Assembly (NCBI GenBank): GCA_039720395.1
Contig: CM077833.1
Span: 31,593,478-31,657,477 of the forward strand
Direction of reading: 5' to 3'
DNA: 64,000 nt
Source of the DNA: Liquidambar formosana
Taxonomy: Eukaryota; Streptophyta; Magnoliopsida; Saxifragales; Altingiaceae
Below, one piece after another: positions 1 to 12,029 of the stretch. A program made the position numbers and the translations under genes. Below the pieces are notes generated by a model that saw nothing but the letters and a program-made list of their open reading frames with translations, did no database searches and had not been told where the DNA came from. Position 1 is the first letter of the stretch, and each line of letters starts with the position of its first letter.

Positions 1-377
1 ACAAACTAAATTTTAGACTAAATACATGAGTAGGCCTCCAAATGTGCTGGCCCAAGTTCGTGCGGTCTAAATGCCAGTCACAGCCCCTGAGAGAGAGGCA
101 AAGACGAAGCTTATTATTTTGAACAATTGGTGAGCGGTTTAGGCCGTCAAACCAGCCGGCTTGGGTTTAAAAACTTGAAAAGGAAGAGATAGATAATTCG
201 ATGAGAGAGGGTCCACGCAAAGAACCAGCGAAACCGAACCAAACGTTGATCCTCTCTCGTTCCCTATTCTCACCCTTTCCTCCATCGCTTGTTCAATTCG
301 TCTTTGCCTTTGCAAGGCTTCCATTGTTAACGGCTTCCGAGCTCTACACTCACTATTGTTTATCATTAGATATCTTT

Positions 378-380
<3 letters not shown>

Positions 381-441
<61 letters not shown>
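381..441 (+). repeat. (AT)n(GA)n microsatellite abutting a start codon
   Basis: A run of TA dinucleotides passes directly into about 15 GA dinucleotides. The last GA unit touches the ATG of the next gene, so the tract lies in its 5' leader. Length polymorphism here would change leader length without touching the protein. Confidence 0.9.
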
Positions 442-447
<6 letters not shown>

Positions 448-3400
448 ACCCGTTCGAATCTGGCGGAGCAGCTGAGAGAGTATCAGAGTCGATCCAAGCA
501 TGACTGGGCTTCCGTCTCCTTCTTTTCCTCCACTTCAAATCTCTCTTCTTCAAGGTACTCAAATCACTTTAACCACCAGACTTTATCTCCGACTTAGGGT
601 TTTGATTTTGCCCGATTTAGGGTTTTCTCTGTTAATATCGCTTTCCTTCATGTTCTGTTTTGATTTGAATCTGACCTTGAACTGCGTGATTTAAATGGTG
701 ATTGCGAAATTCAAATGCATCAGCTAGCGTTTTGCATGCATATCTTTGGGGAGAACTTGAATTTAAAAGAATCTGATCTGAGCAATTCACGATAGTTTTC
801 CGATCCTGAATAGGTTAGCTGATCTAATCATTTATGAAAATCTTGGTTAGGGCAATAAAATTAGCTCTTTGGCCTTTGAATTTGATATAATTTTAATTGC
901 CTGGTTAGGATTATACATATAAACTTATAGAGACTCTTAATGCAATTTGGAATTTTAAAGGAATTAATATATATTTTAAAAAATAAAATAAAATTATTGG
1001 TTGTGTGTGGAAAAGAAGAGCACCTGGGGAACTGATTTTTATTTTATTTCTTTTCCCGGTAATTCTCTTACTGTTGTTCAGCTGTCTGGGATGGAACTTG
1101 AACTTCCATGTTTGCATGTTTTCTTCAATTTCTAATCGTAAAATGTTTAACAGGGTCCTTTAGATTAGCTTAACAGAGTTCGGTTTGGAAAAGTTTCATG
1201 CCTAGGACTACTGGATTGATGTTTCTATTTAAAATATTGGCTAGAAGTTCCATGTATTTACTTTTTTCTAAGAAGGTATGCATGAAGTGGAACAATACAA
1301 ATTTAGGTAGTTGGTGTTATCATCTTGTGTTGAACTATGGAATAATAGGCTAAAATGGACATCTTGCACTGTGATATATTGAGGGTGTAATGATGTCTTG
1401 AAGATTTATGTTGGATGAAGTGGAGGTGCGTGCAGTATTTGTTGTTTCTCATGAAACTAGGACCTTTGGGAAACTGATCATAGGCTCTTGAAAGAAAATC
1501 ATAGGGCCACTAAGGTTTTAATTATGGGCTGATACTGATTTACATTGCCCACTATGTATTGTTGAGCAAGAGGGACTCAATATTCGGCTGATGGTTGTTG
1601 TATTTTTCAGAAAAATCATTAAAAATTTGTAAGTTGGTATTTTCATTGCTAGCAAATGATTCCATCGCTTATGCAGCTTAAATTGTCAAAACCATGGGCT
1701 TAACAGTTGTCACACTCCAAATTTATAAACAATCTCTTTGTTTATTGGTTTGGAGAGGAAGATTTGGATAAAAAATTTAGAAGAATAAGATATTCAATAG
1801 ATTCATACTTTTGGATAGGAATAGAACTTATAGTTTTAAGGAGCTTTAAACTTAGTTGCACTGCAATTTTATTTGAGTAGTTGTCTTTGCTAGAGAAGGC
1901 CCAACCTTTGTAGGTTTATACTTTTATGGCTGCTAGGTTTTTTGGCATTTGCCAATTGATTTCAAGTTTTCCACCTATCTGTGGAAAATTGCTTGCTGAA
2001 GGGCATCCCAAGTGCCAATTATCTCATATAAGGTCTATGAGCCTTATCCTTAATGGAAGTGGACTCTGCATTGGACAAAATATCACTCACTCGACCTCCT
2101 TTGTAGCTTAGTGCCTTTTACTTCTCCTCCCTCATCTTTCTTCTTAGGTTGCTCTACTATCCCCTCAAGTGAAGGTGTTGCTCTTTCCACTGATTCTGTA
2201 TGGTTTAACCTCCAACTCAAGAAACTCTATAGACACTTTATGCTGGCCACACTGTGGAGGTTCCATCCAGAATAAGGTCCAAAGCAAGATGTAACATTTT
2301 CTAGCTCTTGCTGAGGCGAGATGAAAAGTCAAACGAGGCCCCTATTCTCCAGGTGCAAATGTTGCTGGCTCTTTAAGTGATTTTATACCTTTTCTCGACT
2401 TTGATGCAACAAATGAAAACTTCTAGCCTCCTTGAACATGCTTTACTTGCCACCACAATTCAAGCCAATTGACTTAGAGGTGGAGGGCCTTGGGGCTCCT
2501 TCTTTTTCCCTTAGTGCAGGTGGATTGGAACCAAAGTTGGATCTTCAACCCAAGACCATATTTGATGTGAATTATATCTATGATTTGATTCAAAGGACCA
2601 AACTGATCATTTGGACATGAATGTGATTGGATCTTGTCCCGAAATCTCTTCATTTCATGCCTTATTTTGTGCTGTCCTCTTTCTTACCTCCAATTTCTTA
2701 AGGCAATTTGGGGACGTTAGCACTTATCCTTGTCTTTGTGGAGCGTTTGAACAAAAAGAAACATAATGACTTTTTGACTGGTGCAGCTATTTGGGGGTTG
2801 AATGTTTGAGAAAATGAGACCATTTTAGCAGGAATGTATCTTGGCCATTTGGGCAATTTTCTGCTTTAGTTAAACTTACAAGTGTGTCTAGCGTTTGCTG
2901 CCAATGTTTATCTTTGAGCTTCTTGCTTTGAGCAAAGTTTTTAGGTTTCTGCAGGTGTGTGTAAGTTTGAAAGTTGATACGATAGCGATTAGTCAGTTCT
3001 TCCGAGTAGTTTGGTTACTCTATGCGTTCCGAATAATATGGTTATCCTACAAAAATTAAAGGATGTCATTTACCTTCATTTCAGAGGATTGAATGTATTA
3101 TGGTTCAATATGCCCAGGTGTAGTTTGAACTTTTGAATGAGTGAGTAGACATTGGTGTTACTAATCATTTAATAAATCTGTAGTTCGAAATTGTCTCACT
3201 TTTTGTAATTGATGAGCTTGGTTTGTCATTGCTTGAATTTTTATTAATATGAATACTTGAGATGAACTTCTCCAGGACATTTTTTGTCTGTTGGAAATCC
3301 CTAGTGCAAGAGTCCTTTCTTGAATGTATGTATTATCTGTCATTCATAATTCTAGGATATCAACACTTGTAATGATGTTTGTGCTTGCTGTTTGCCTATT

Positions 3401-3619
3401 TCTGGATGCAGGGTCGATGTTGTGGTCTTTGTGATATGGGAACTGGTCATTCTAGCATTCCTGGTTTTCTCAGCAGTTTCTTTATATTTTAGGCATATGC
3501 GACTTGCTTTTATCTTAGTATGCATCACAATGCTATTGCTTTTATGCATGAGAATTACTAAGCAAGTGAGACTAGCCAGGAAAAAGAAGCGAAGGATGCT
3601 TCTTCCATTATCTATGTAA
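442..3619 (+). CDS. Small conserved plant membrane protein, two TM helices
   Basis: Two coding exons, 442-554 and 3412-3619, joined by a 2.86-kb GT-AG intron that splits an Arg codon (AG|G), give 106 residues. Residues 1-38 are soluble and Ser-rich (MITRSNLAEQLREYQSRSKH at the N-terminus). Residues 41-64 and 69-84 are hydrophobic helices separated by a short RHMR loop, and the tail is strongly basic (RLARKKKRR), suggesting a cytosolic C-terminus. I recall very similar short uncharacterised proteins across flowering plants, but know no function. The first intron has telo-box-like AAACCCTAA motifs (reverse strand) just after exon 1, common in broadly expressed plant genes. The start is the first ATG after the GA tract, in frame with the conserved part. 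Confidence 0.75.
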
Positions 3620-4392
3620 GACTATATGAAGTTGTAAACCCTTTAAAAAGTAACCCATCTTTGTCATGTAAATTGTGAGAATTCTTGACCAATGCTTTTT
3701 GGTCAATATCTTTTTTGGTTTATCAATTTATGTAATTGCAATTAAGGCAAGCTGATTAAAGAAATATAATTGATGTGAGATTACTTCAATACAAGCTGAC
3801 TATACTGGTTTAACTTTGACATTGAAGATGGAAATCTGGTGTGTTCTAGTTAAAAGAGGGCCGGTGTTACTTGTAAGTTCTCCACGCCCCCCCCCCCCCT
3901 CTTTTTTTTCTCTTATCTCAGCCTTATTATTATTATTATTATTTAAATTTTATATATAGATAAACTAAAATAATTTTAATTTAATTTAATTTAAGTTATG
4001 CCTTCTATCATGGGTTTGGGTAAAAGATTTATATTGCTTGGATTAAATGTGCTCTGGAAAATGCTCTTTTTGTTGGCCAGTTTTTGAATTGCTTATTTCT
4101 CCTGATGCCATAATGCCGGGTGATGGGGGATGCCAGTATTATGTATTTTATTTACCAATTACAAATAATATCAGATACTTCGTACGGGATCATATATCAA
4201 AATTAAGCTAGTTGATATATACATGTGATTTGATGATTTCGAGGATTACACCTTCGCTTGCCACTGTTTTCCCTCTTCGATTGGTGGCTGTTCGTGGTCT
4301 TCAGGGGGGTAGCGGGTTCTATCAGGTCCAAGCTAGGCTGTGAGGTCAAGTTTTGATTTCCCAAGACCAGAACAGATGTTTCAGCGACAATC
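3620..4392. other. Convergent intergenic region
   Basis: The space between the membrane protein gene (+) and the first transporter (-) should hold both 3' UTRs. It contains a run of about 13 C (3888-3900), a short TTA repeat and AT-rich DNA. I see no gene. Confidence 0.6.
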
Positions 4393-7300
4393 TTATTTGG
4401 GCTTGAAGAATCGTACTTCTACTCCCTTGATCACTATACTCCATATTGCTCCGGTGACTAATATGATGCTTAGAACCATCCCTAAGCATCCTAATGCCCA
4501 ATTTAGTAACCAAATTGCACTATATTTCCGGGGTTTCTTGATCATTATCCACATGAAACACGGATATGCTAAGGTGACTGGTAGTGCGATCCCTCCAATC
4601 AATCCAGCCAAGTTTTGCAAGAATGGGAGTGCCACTGCTATGAAGAATGTCAGGCATCCGAAGAAGGCACGAATTGCCGAGCGTAGCCACCATGGACATG
4701 GTTTGTTCATGTTGCTTGTGTATCTGAACTCCAGATTGTCAAAGACTGGCATTGCGTATATCTGGAATGAGGTGAGGCTGTGAATGACGACGAGCAGGCT
4801 TATTAAGCCTATGAGAGCTTTTGCTGTGTCGTGCTCATGGTATTTGTACATGGAATTTAACAATCCTCCGTCTTCTATCTGGCAATTAGGCATATTCATT
4901 AGCTTCAAGAAGAAATAGCTTGCTTTCATCTACCTAAAACCAATTAGGGGAAGAAAAAAAAAAATGGATGTGGGGGCTTAGTCTTCATGGCTAAAATGCC
5001 CAGGTGTCTACATGGGCTTTGCATGATAGATTCTGGATTACAGGCTTGGGTCTGTATGAGTTGACAGAGAAATAAAACCTAGCCCCAGAAAAATTTTAGA
5101 TCTTGCGGGAAGGAAAGGCGGGGAAATATTGGGGTGCTTACCAAGTTTCCATAAGCCCAATAGCCGCCTATTGCAAGGGGAAACAAGCACACTGCGATGA
5201 TTAGGTATGCAAACTTCACCCCTCTCCACATTGGCACACGCGATGGATGCTTTGTACTCGAAGGCATCGTCCCCTGCAACATGAGGTGGGAAATTCCATG
5301 GGTATGAGAGAGAGAGAGAGAGAGAGAGAGCCTTCAAATAGAATAATTGAATGTTTCCCGATTCTCTGCTTGATTTTTTTATTTTTGGGCATACTGGTGA
5401 TTTATTTTGGTTCAAGCACCTCGACTAGAGACTTTGTTTTTTTTTGTTTTTTTTTGGGTGAAACATATGAAACATTGTCTAATGGATAAAAAGCGTCACT
5501 ACATTTGGTCATTATGAAAATGCCTCATGTGATGATACTTTTTAATCCTAACATGACATACTGCTGTAATCACAAAATGTAAAATCAAGCAGGGGATCAA
5601 AGTTTTTCTAATTTCAAATTTGTCTCTATTTTCCGGAAAGAATTCTACCAACCTGTATTTCAAGCACAAGATTGTGGCCTCTGAAAGCAAAGGCTATGAT
5701 CCCAAGGGCACTGAGAATATTGCAAACCCTGGCCACATCTGATTCTGCCTTTGGTGGGTCGTAGGATACACCCATGGGCCTAACTTTGGTAACGGACACC
5801 ACCCACAAGAGCGTACAATAGGTCACGGCCGTGACTGCTCCGATTAGGGAAACTCCGGCTATTGAATTCAAGTTGGGAAGCTGAACGAGAACAATAGCGG
5901 TACAGGCGAACACCAAGAACCACTCTACAGTCGTTAATGGAGCCACATTGCAGGTTGGTCCACAGACGATTTCGAAAAATAGCTTCATAGTTCTACCTCC
6001 AATCATGATTAGGGCGACACATGTACCCCCTGATAGATACATGGTTGGAAATAGTACAAGTAGCTTCCCTAGCTTTGCACCTGAATTTTTTATCCCACAA
6101 ACATGCATCAGTACTGTAAAATATGGAAATAGCTGATCTTCTCAATCTTTCTTTCATTTTTTTATTTTTTATTTTTTTTTGAAGGGGGGGGGGGGGTGGT
6201 GGGGATTACAGGTTGGTCTGGTTACGGTAAATAATTACATATTAATATAGGTTAGTAGTCATCTACTACAGAGTCAATAGTCATTTGCTATTGATATGTA
6301 AATATTTGCCCACAACGGGACTAATCTGTAATTCCCCCTTTCTTTTTCATTTAACCTGCCAATTGATATGAGGATGCCACCTATTTAGAGGATATATGAT
6401 AGCACCTCAAATGTTATGTCAGATGAAAAAAATACAATAAAATAAAAATAAAAAACAAGAAAAAGAGAAGGGAAACTATTAAAGAAAGGGCAACAAAAAT
6501 GCATGCATATGAAGACCAATTTCTTTACGTCTTTTTGACTTTGGGGGACTACGACCTTTTTCTTGGATGAAGGTTGTCGGCCACTCATGGAGCCAAAGTT
6601 TAAACATGCCCCTTCACTTACCCAAAAAAAAACATGCCCCTTTGCTTGTGGAGCCTATTAAGCATATTCCTTATAAAGCAAAGGCCGCTAAGGCATGCCA
6701 TCAAAGCCTAAAATCGTGGCGGTGATTTTGACTTTTGCAGTCGTGGTAGAAACTAGAAAAGCCTAAACAAGCTTGTACTTTCAGGTCACAAGACCACCGG
6801 ACTGGTCTTGGGTTCTACCTTAGTATTTTTTTAGGACAATTATAGAAACGGCATTGCGCGCGCTGTATATCCATCCCACCGTCCTATCCACCCTCCCCTC
6901 TCTTTTTACCTTCTTGCAAGTCGCTAGGGGTTAGAGTATGGGTCCATGTTTTTTTGGTAAGTGATGATCGATTTCATTTAAATTTACACAAAAGAAAAAA
7001 AAAAAAAAAACCTAAGTCTCTGTTACTTGCATCATTAATTAACAATTGAGTATAAGGTTTAGGATGCATTTCATTTGCTTCCACCTCTTGCGAAAGGATG
7101 TGAAAGGAGGCTGGATGGGGATGACAGAAAGATCAACACATTCCATATGAAAATATTTTGCCCTAATGTTGGACTACTTTAATTGGTGATAAGCATTGTA
7201 TAATACCGGAGAGGACAAGGAAAGTTAATTAAAATGTGACTAGACTTAATCCATGCTAAAGCTACATCCTGCTTGGTCCTCTATATGACACTGTTTGCAT

Positions 7301-8379
7301 AGTTCTTGCAATGAGTACGTTAGGCAAAAAATTAGGATACATTCTGGGGAAAAAAAACTTCCATCAAAAGAAACAGATGAAAAGGTTTCATAAAAGTTCT
7401 GATAATTAGTGAAATTTTAATTATGTACATGCTAGATCATGAGATGTTTTCGGTAGGATTTTTAAGAAGAAATTTACCCTATGGGCCTTTTGGGTAGTGT
7501 TCTCAGAAAGCAGCTCTCTGAACCAGAGAACGAAACATAAAATATAAGTTTTGTAATGCCATGAATCGCACAATTAGTCTTTTGTGATGTTCTTAATTAT
7601 TCACACCTTATACAAGCTTTATGAATTGAAAGATACCATATCATTTTTTTTTTTTTTTTTTGGGGGGGGGGGGGGGTCTGATTTCTGAAATACCATATCC
7701 GATCACATTGATTTAGGTTGACATCTCCAAAAATATTAGACTTATTAACACAAGACATGATGCTTACCAAAAGCGGCCATTGAAAGCCAAAGGTATCTGC
7801 TATAGCGCATTCCAGCCACCGATTCGTGTAGTTGGACCAACAACCATAGGGTGTATAGCTGCCATATAAAAGCCAGTGATAGACATAGAATTCCCCAAAC
7901 CCTGCAAACCAATTTAAGTAGAGATACCCGTCATAAGGAATGTGTTAACTCACTGATTTGTGAAGAGATGACTAAGCCGAGTTTTGAGTAGATCAAACTT
8001 ACCAACCAAGGGTAGCGAAAGCTAAGGGAAGTAAAAGGGCTTGAACTCCGATTCCTGAACTGAGTGTGTGGAATGCCGCGTACCATGCGTTTCCATTTCG
8101 TGACTCGGTGATGGGTAGCCATGCTTCTAGGGGCTCTAGTTTGGTAAATTGGCCAACTTCTTCTAGGTAAATTTGCACGCTTGCAATGGCCTTCTTCACG
8201 GGGCTGGCTAAAGGGGTCATTAAACGTGAAGCTAGCGGGCTTTTTGGAGTTCTTGGGGACATATCTGATCGACTCAGTGAAGGAGAACGGAATTGAAATG
8301 GAGGAGCGGAGATTGGAGGTATTTCTGGCCTTGTCCTCGCTGCTACTGGACTCATCTTCTCTTCTACCATCTCACCCAT
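4393..8379 (-). CDS. LHT8: LHT8-like amino acid transporter, copy A
   Basis: Five exons (8379-8003, 7901-7768, 6080-5653, 5273-5142, 4878-4393), all with GT-AG introns and an open frame throughout, encode 518 residues, the usual length for this clade. It belongs to the amino acid/auxin permease superfamily, proton-coupled plasma-membrane importers of amino acids. The first ~95 residues form a Ser/Pro-rich cytosolic tail. The clade signature AWLPITESRNGN lies at 86-97. After it come about ten hydrophobic helices with conserved stretches such as LYLSGGTC-type (here MYLSGGTCVALI), LPNLNSIAGVSLIG, AFAFRGHN, PCPWWLRS and IGGIALPVTLAYPCFMW. The start at 8379 is the first ATG giving the normal N-terminus and follows a CT-rich leader. 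A paralogue in the same orientation follows about 6 kb upstream. The substrate cannot be deduced. Confidence 0.9.
6602..6642 (+). mobile_element. Micro-retroposon: CACTTACCC-poly(A) between 13-bp repeats
   Basis: AAACATGCCCCTT occurs at 6602-6614 and again at 6630-6642. The 15 bases between read CACTTACCC then A residues. This fits an extremely 5'-truncated LINE or SINE insertion with a target duplication. It lies in intron 2 of transporter A. Confidence 0.6.
7633..7699 (-). mobile_element. Micro-retroposon (antisense): poly(T)-poly(G) between 10-bp repeats
   Basis: ATACCATATC occurs at 7633-7642 and 7690-7699. Between them lie about 19 T, about 15 G, then TCTGATTTCTGAA. On the reverse strand this reads TTCAGAAATCAGA, a C run, then poly(A), the same ACC(C)-poly(A) arrangement as other small insertions in the window. 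Also inside intron 2 of transporter A. Confidence 0.5.
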
Positions 8380-8393
8380 CACAGCCAAAGCTC

Positions 8394-8397
<4 letters not shown>

Positions 8398-8424
<27 letters not shown>

Positions 8425-8450
8425 AGCCCTATCTCTATCTCTATCTCTGG
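8398..8450 (-). repeat. (CT)n / GA microsatellite in transporter A leader
   Basis: A pyrimidine-rich CTCTCT tract (GA on the coding strand) just upstream of the transporter A start codon, within the predicted 5' leader. Confidence 0.8.
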
Positions 8451-8500
8451 GTAGATGATCAATGTTTTTTTCTTGGGGTATGGTGTGCACTGATAGAAGC

Positions 8501-8516
8501 TATATATACATATATA
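8501..8516 (-). promoter_or_regulatory. TATA box of transporter A
   Basis: TATATATACATATATA about 122 nt upstream of the start codon; initiation would leave a leader of roughly 90-100 nt. The paralogue has a TATA motif at the same distance. Confidence 0.5.
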
Positions 8517-8520
8517 GAAG

Positions 8521-11289
8521 CAAAATTGGTGGGGTATGACGTCGGTGATGACTAGGTTGGGTGGAACCATGCGAAGGCTATTGGTGGGGGGAGAAATGAA
8601 GTGGAATCTTTGACTGACCCACTTTGGCTGCTGTTATCCAAAATCAAAGGTAGGTTGAGCAATCGTGATTGGACACCTTTTGGAGCTTGTCTTCTTATCA
8701 CGGGGAGACTCGGCTCATTTCACCCTCAATTATTTTTGCCTTTTAGGATTTTCATATCGGAGATATATTATTATTGAGCACCACGGCGGCAGCTTGGACT
8801 GCTTCATTAATTAGGTTCATGCAAGATTTGGAAAATTGTTTTCATACTGGAATTGCTTTTTGCCGTTTTGTTGGAAACTGTTTTCGAAATGATTTCTTAG
8901 ACATGCCCTTTTTTTCCTGTTTGGGGTGTGGGGGTGTTGAACCTTCTAATTAAGAGTCCTTTTCCGTGCGTGTTTTGGGTCTTATATCACGGAAACAAAA
9001 CTCAAAAATGATTTCTCAGAAGTTGGCATCATTCTCGACGTCGAAAATGAAATCTTTTTCAGTTAACTGATTTTGATTTCAAACCAAATGCTAGCATTCA
9101 AATTATCCAGATTCTCCTTTCACGTACGTCTTGTACCTTATGATGGCTCTCATTTCATACACCAATACATTGCGTTAAAATTTTAATTTTAATTGATTTG
9201 ATTCTAGTTTTAAAAATAATACTCTATTATTTACAGCCGGAGAGAAGCTCCTTTATATGATCACTCATCTTTTACCATGTATCAAATTAAAAATAAAAAT
9301 AATGATTTTTTTAACGTGTGTCCTAAGAACTGTTAAGCTGCAATTTATAACTCAATAATTGTATAGAAAAATGCGTTTTCATAGTTTTTCAAGCATTTTC
9401 ACATTTTAAAGCAACTTTCACCATTTACAATACATTTTCATTATTCCCAATGTAATGATTAGATCATTAAATACAACTTAACATGTGTTCTTAGGACATA
9501 CGTTAAGAAAACCCTAAAAATAATGAGACTTGATTGTGTATATATGTTTCTATGTTCATGTCATTATAGATATATATTCGTGTGTTTGTATTTGCATGAT
9601 TAGATGCACATGAATATGATTATATGTTTATATGATTGTATTCATTTATCCATTTCTACAAACTCTATGTAACGTTAAAAATAAATAAATAAACAATAAA
9701 TAAAAAAAAGTGAGTGGAGGTAAAGAACAAGTCCTTCTTTACTGTATGGAGTAAAGTATTTTTATTTTTATTTTTTTAATTTTAATTGTATGACAATCTG
9801 AATACTCTTTAAAAGTTCAAAAAGATTTCCACTGTCGATTTCAATTAAATTAAATGTTAAAACAAAAAAGTTCATGTACCAAATGGGTAGTTAAAACCTA
9901 TCAATTATGTAATCATTGAAAATTGATATGGCATGTTAACTTTTATCGAACGACTAATGAAACATGTAGTTAAAACTTACACGCAAGGTGGCGAAGGGGA
10001 GGAAATGTAAGAAGTGGGCTCGTGGTTGAAGAGAGTAGAGGAAAAAAATGGGGAAATAAATAAATAAAAATGAATATGGTGGTAGGCCAGGTTGCGGCTC
10101 AAACGCAAATTGTAACAAATCCAAGTTATTAGCTCATGTCTTTGACCAATGTTGATGCATCGGTCCTCAAAGAGGCAGACCCCATACAAAAATTATGATC
10201 TCCATTCTCCAAAGTGGGGCCCTGTCCACACCACCTCTTGCCCAAAAAACGACGCGCCACTTCCTAGTAAATGGATGTCCTTTGGGTGGCTCACGTTGTA
10301 GTAAACTTTTGCTGACATTAGGTGACTGAGGAAGCAGATGATGGGAGCAGTTATGTCATCAGCATGGTGGCGGCTTCTGCCTTACGTCACTGCTTTTAAC
10401 TTATTGCACCATGTAAAGTCGTGCAGATGAGGTCTTTCAACTTTCCTCCTTTCTTCCTTTCTTTTTTTTTCCTTTCTTTGGCCCCCCTCTTTCTTTTTTC
10501 TCTCTTTCCTCGCTTCAATTTGCTTTTGTTGGAATGAACTCTTCTTTTAGTTTGGTGCTGGTGGCTTGTATTCAATTGCCTAAATGATGTTGCATGCATG
10601 TGCGAGTTCCTTTACAAAGAATGGACCACAGTAGGTAGGGGAGATCGATCTGTCTGCGTCCCACCCTTGTTCTCCTTCGAGGAAGGAGAGCTTTTCCTTT
10701 GTATTTGGGAAGTGGCATGCAAGGGATAAAGATTGGATTTAGATGAAGGATAACATTTTGGTATACGACTTTTTACAATATTTCTATATCATTGGATTAT
10801 CTCTTATCCAATTATTGTTAATAAAATTACTTATAATTATCTTTCTGTAAACTATTTTGGAGTACTATGGATGGGAGAGAATTAATGGATGGTAATAAAG
10901 ATATCGTACTCATAATATTTTGTACAAAAAATTGTCCCCTTATCCTGACCGATAAAATGCTTACAATTAGGCTCTATCACCATTAAAAGGGGTAAATGTT
11001 AAAGATGCCTTATAAATAGAATTATTAAATGTTAAAAAAATAGAAAGGAGATGCAAGGATGGTGAGCAAATGGTGGATGAATCCACTATATATACTTGGC
11101 AGCACTCATTAAAAATCAATTTATATAAGACCCCCTAGCTCTAATAATGTCTGCATTATATCCTCAAAAATCAATTTGAATAAATGAATTTAGCCATTTA
11201 ATTAACTCAACTTAATTCTAATTGTTTGAATATATGGTGACAAGACTTCACACAATGTCATGGAAAGAAAAATAAAATTACGAGTTAAT
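8521..11289. other. Intergenic, AT-rich
   Basis: Between the tandem transporters. AT-rich DNA with short T/A runs and a CT-rich patch near 10440-10510. No ORF here resembles a known protein, and I see no structured repeat. Confidence 0.6.
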
Positions 11290-11915
11290 AACTAAACAAA
11301 TAATGCACTTAGTGGCATGCACTATTTGGGGGTCTGCATTTATTTTTATGATACTAAAATGTGACTCAAAAATATAAGTAGACACAAGTTAAAAGGAGCA
11401 CAATTCAAGAAAGCAGAAGATCTCCATTCGCATGAGAGAGGGTTTAATTTGTTTCCTTCAAAGCAAAAAATAAATACTCCCTCCGTCTCACAAAGATAGG
11501 TCAAGTTTGACAAAACACGCAGTTTAAGAAAAGTCATCATTATCTTGACTTTTCATTTATTAAATTTTATTTTTTCAAAAATACCCTCTCTTATATGGTA
11601 TTGGGTTTTGTGTTGAGAGTAATCATTGAAATAATAAAAAGTAATATAGGAAAGCAAAAAAATTTGTGGTTTTACTTTTCAAAATGGACAAACATTTTAG
11701 GATACAAAAAGTAGCAAAAATAGCATATCTTTGTAAAACGGAGAAAATAATAAAAATGGCATGCATTATTTAATTAGGTGGGTCCCTATTTATTTTTATG
11801 ATATTAATGTGACCCAATAATATAAAGAAGACACAAAAAGGAACACACTCAAAGACGGCAGAGGATCTCCAGTCCCATGAAAGGGTATTTAATTTGTTTT
11901 GATGGGAAAAAAAAA
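11290..11915. repeat. Diverged direct repeat pair (11290-11475 and 11757-11915)
   Basis: The two segments share the order GTGGCATGCA or ATGGCATGCA, TTATTTTTATGATA, AATGTGAC, AAGACACA, AGGATCTCCA-type and TTTAATTTGTTT with scattered substitutions and indels. A Stowaway MITE separates them. Probably an old local duplication. Confidence 0.6.
11477..11747 (+). mobile_element. Stowaway-type MITE (Tc1/mariner)
   Basis: The left end CTCCCTCCGTCTCACAAAG is the classic Stowaway terminus. The right end, read on the reverse strand, is TTTTCTCCGTTTTACAAAG, a decayed version. TA dinucleotides flank both ends (11475-11476 and 11748-11749), as expected for this superfamily. Length 271 bp, no coding capacity. 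Confidence 0.8.
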
Positions 11916-12029
11916 TAATGTTTTCTATACGGTCTCCCTTGCGAAAGTTACTTTTTGAGATTTTTCCTCCCCTACATTCCATATCAACACATCCCTTCCC
12001 AACCCCCCCACGCATGTGAATAATTTGGC

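Noticed and set aside
441..470. tRNA-like GTTCGAATC (B box)
   Set aside because: It is coding sequence (MITRSNL) of the first gene; no A box or cloverleaf.
6943..7010. Another micro-retroposon (T7-GGTAAGTGATGATCG)
   Set aside because: The tail motif matches, but I found no flanking direct repeat, so I did not list it as an insertion.
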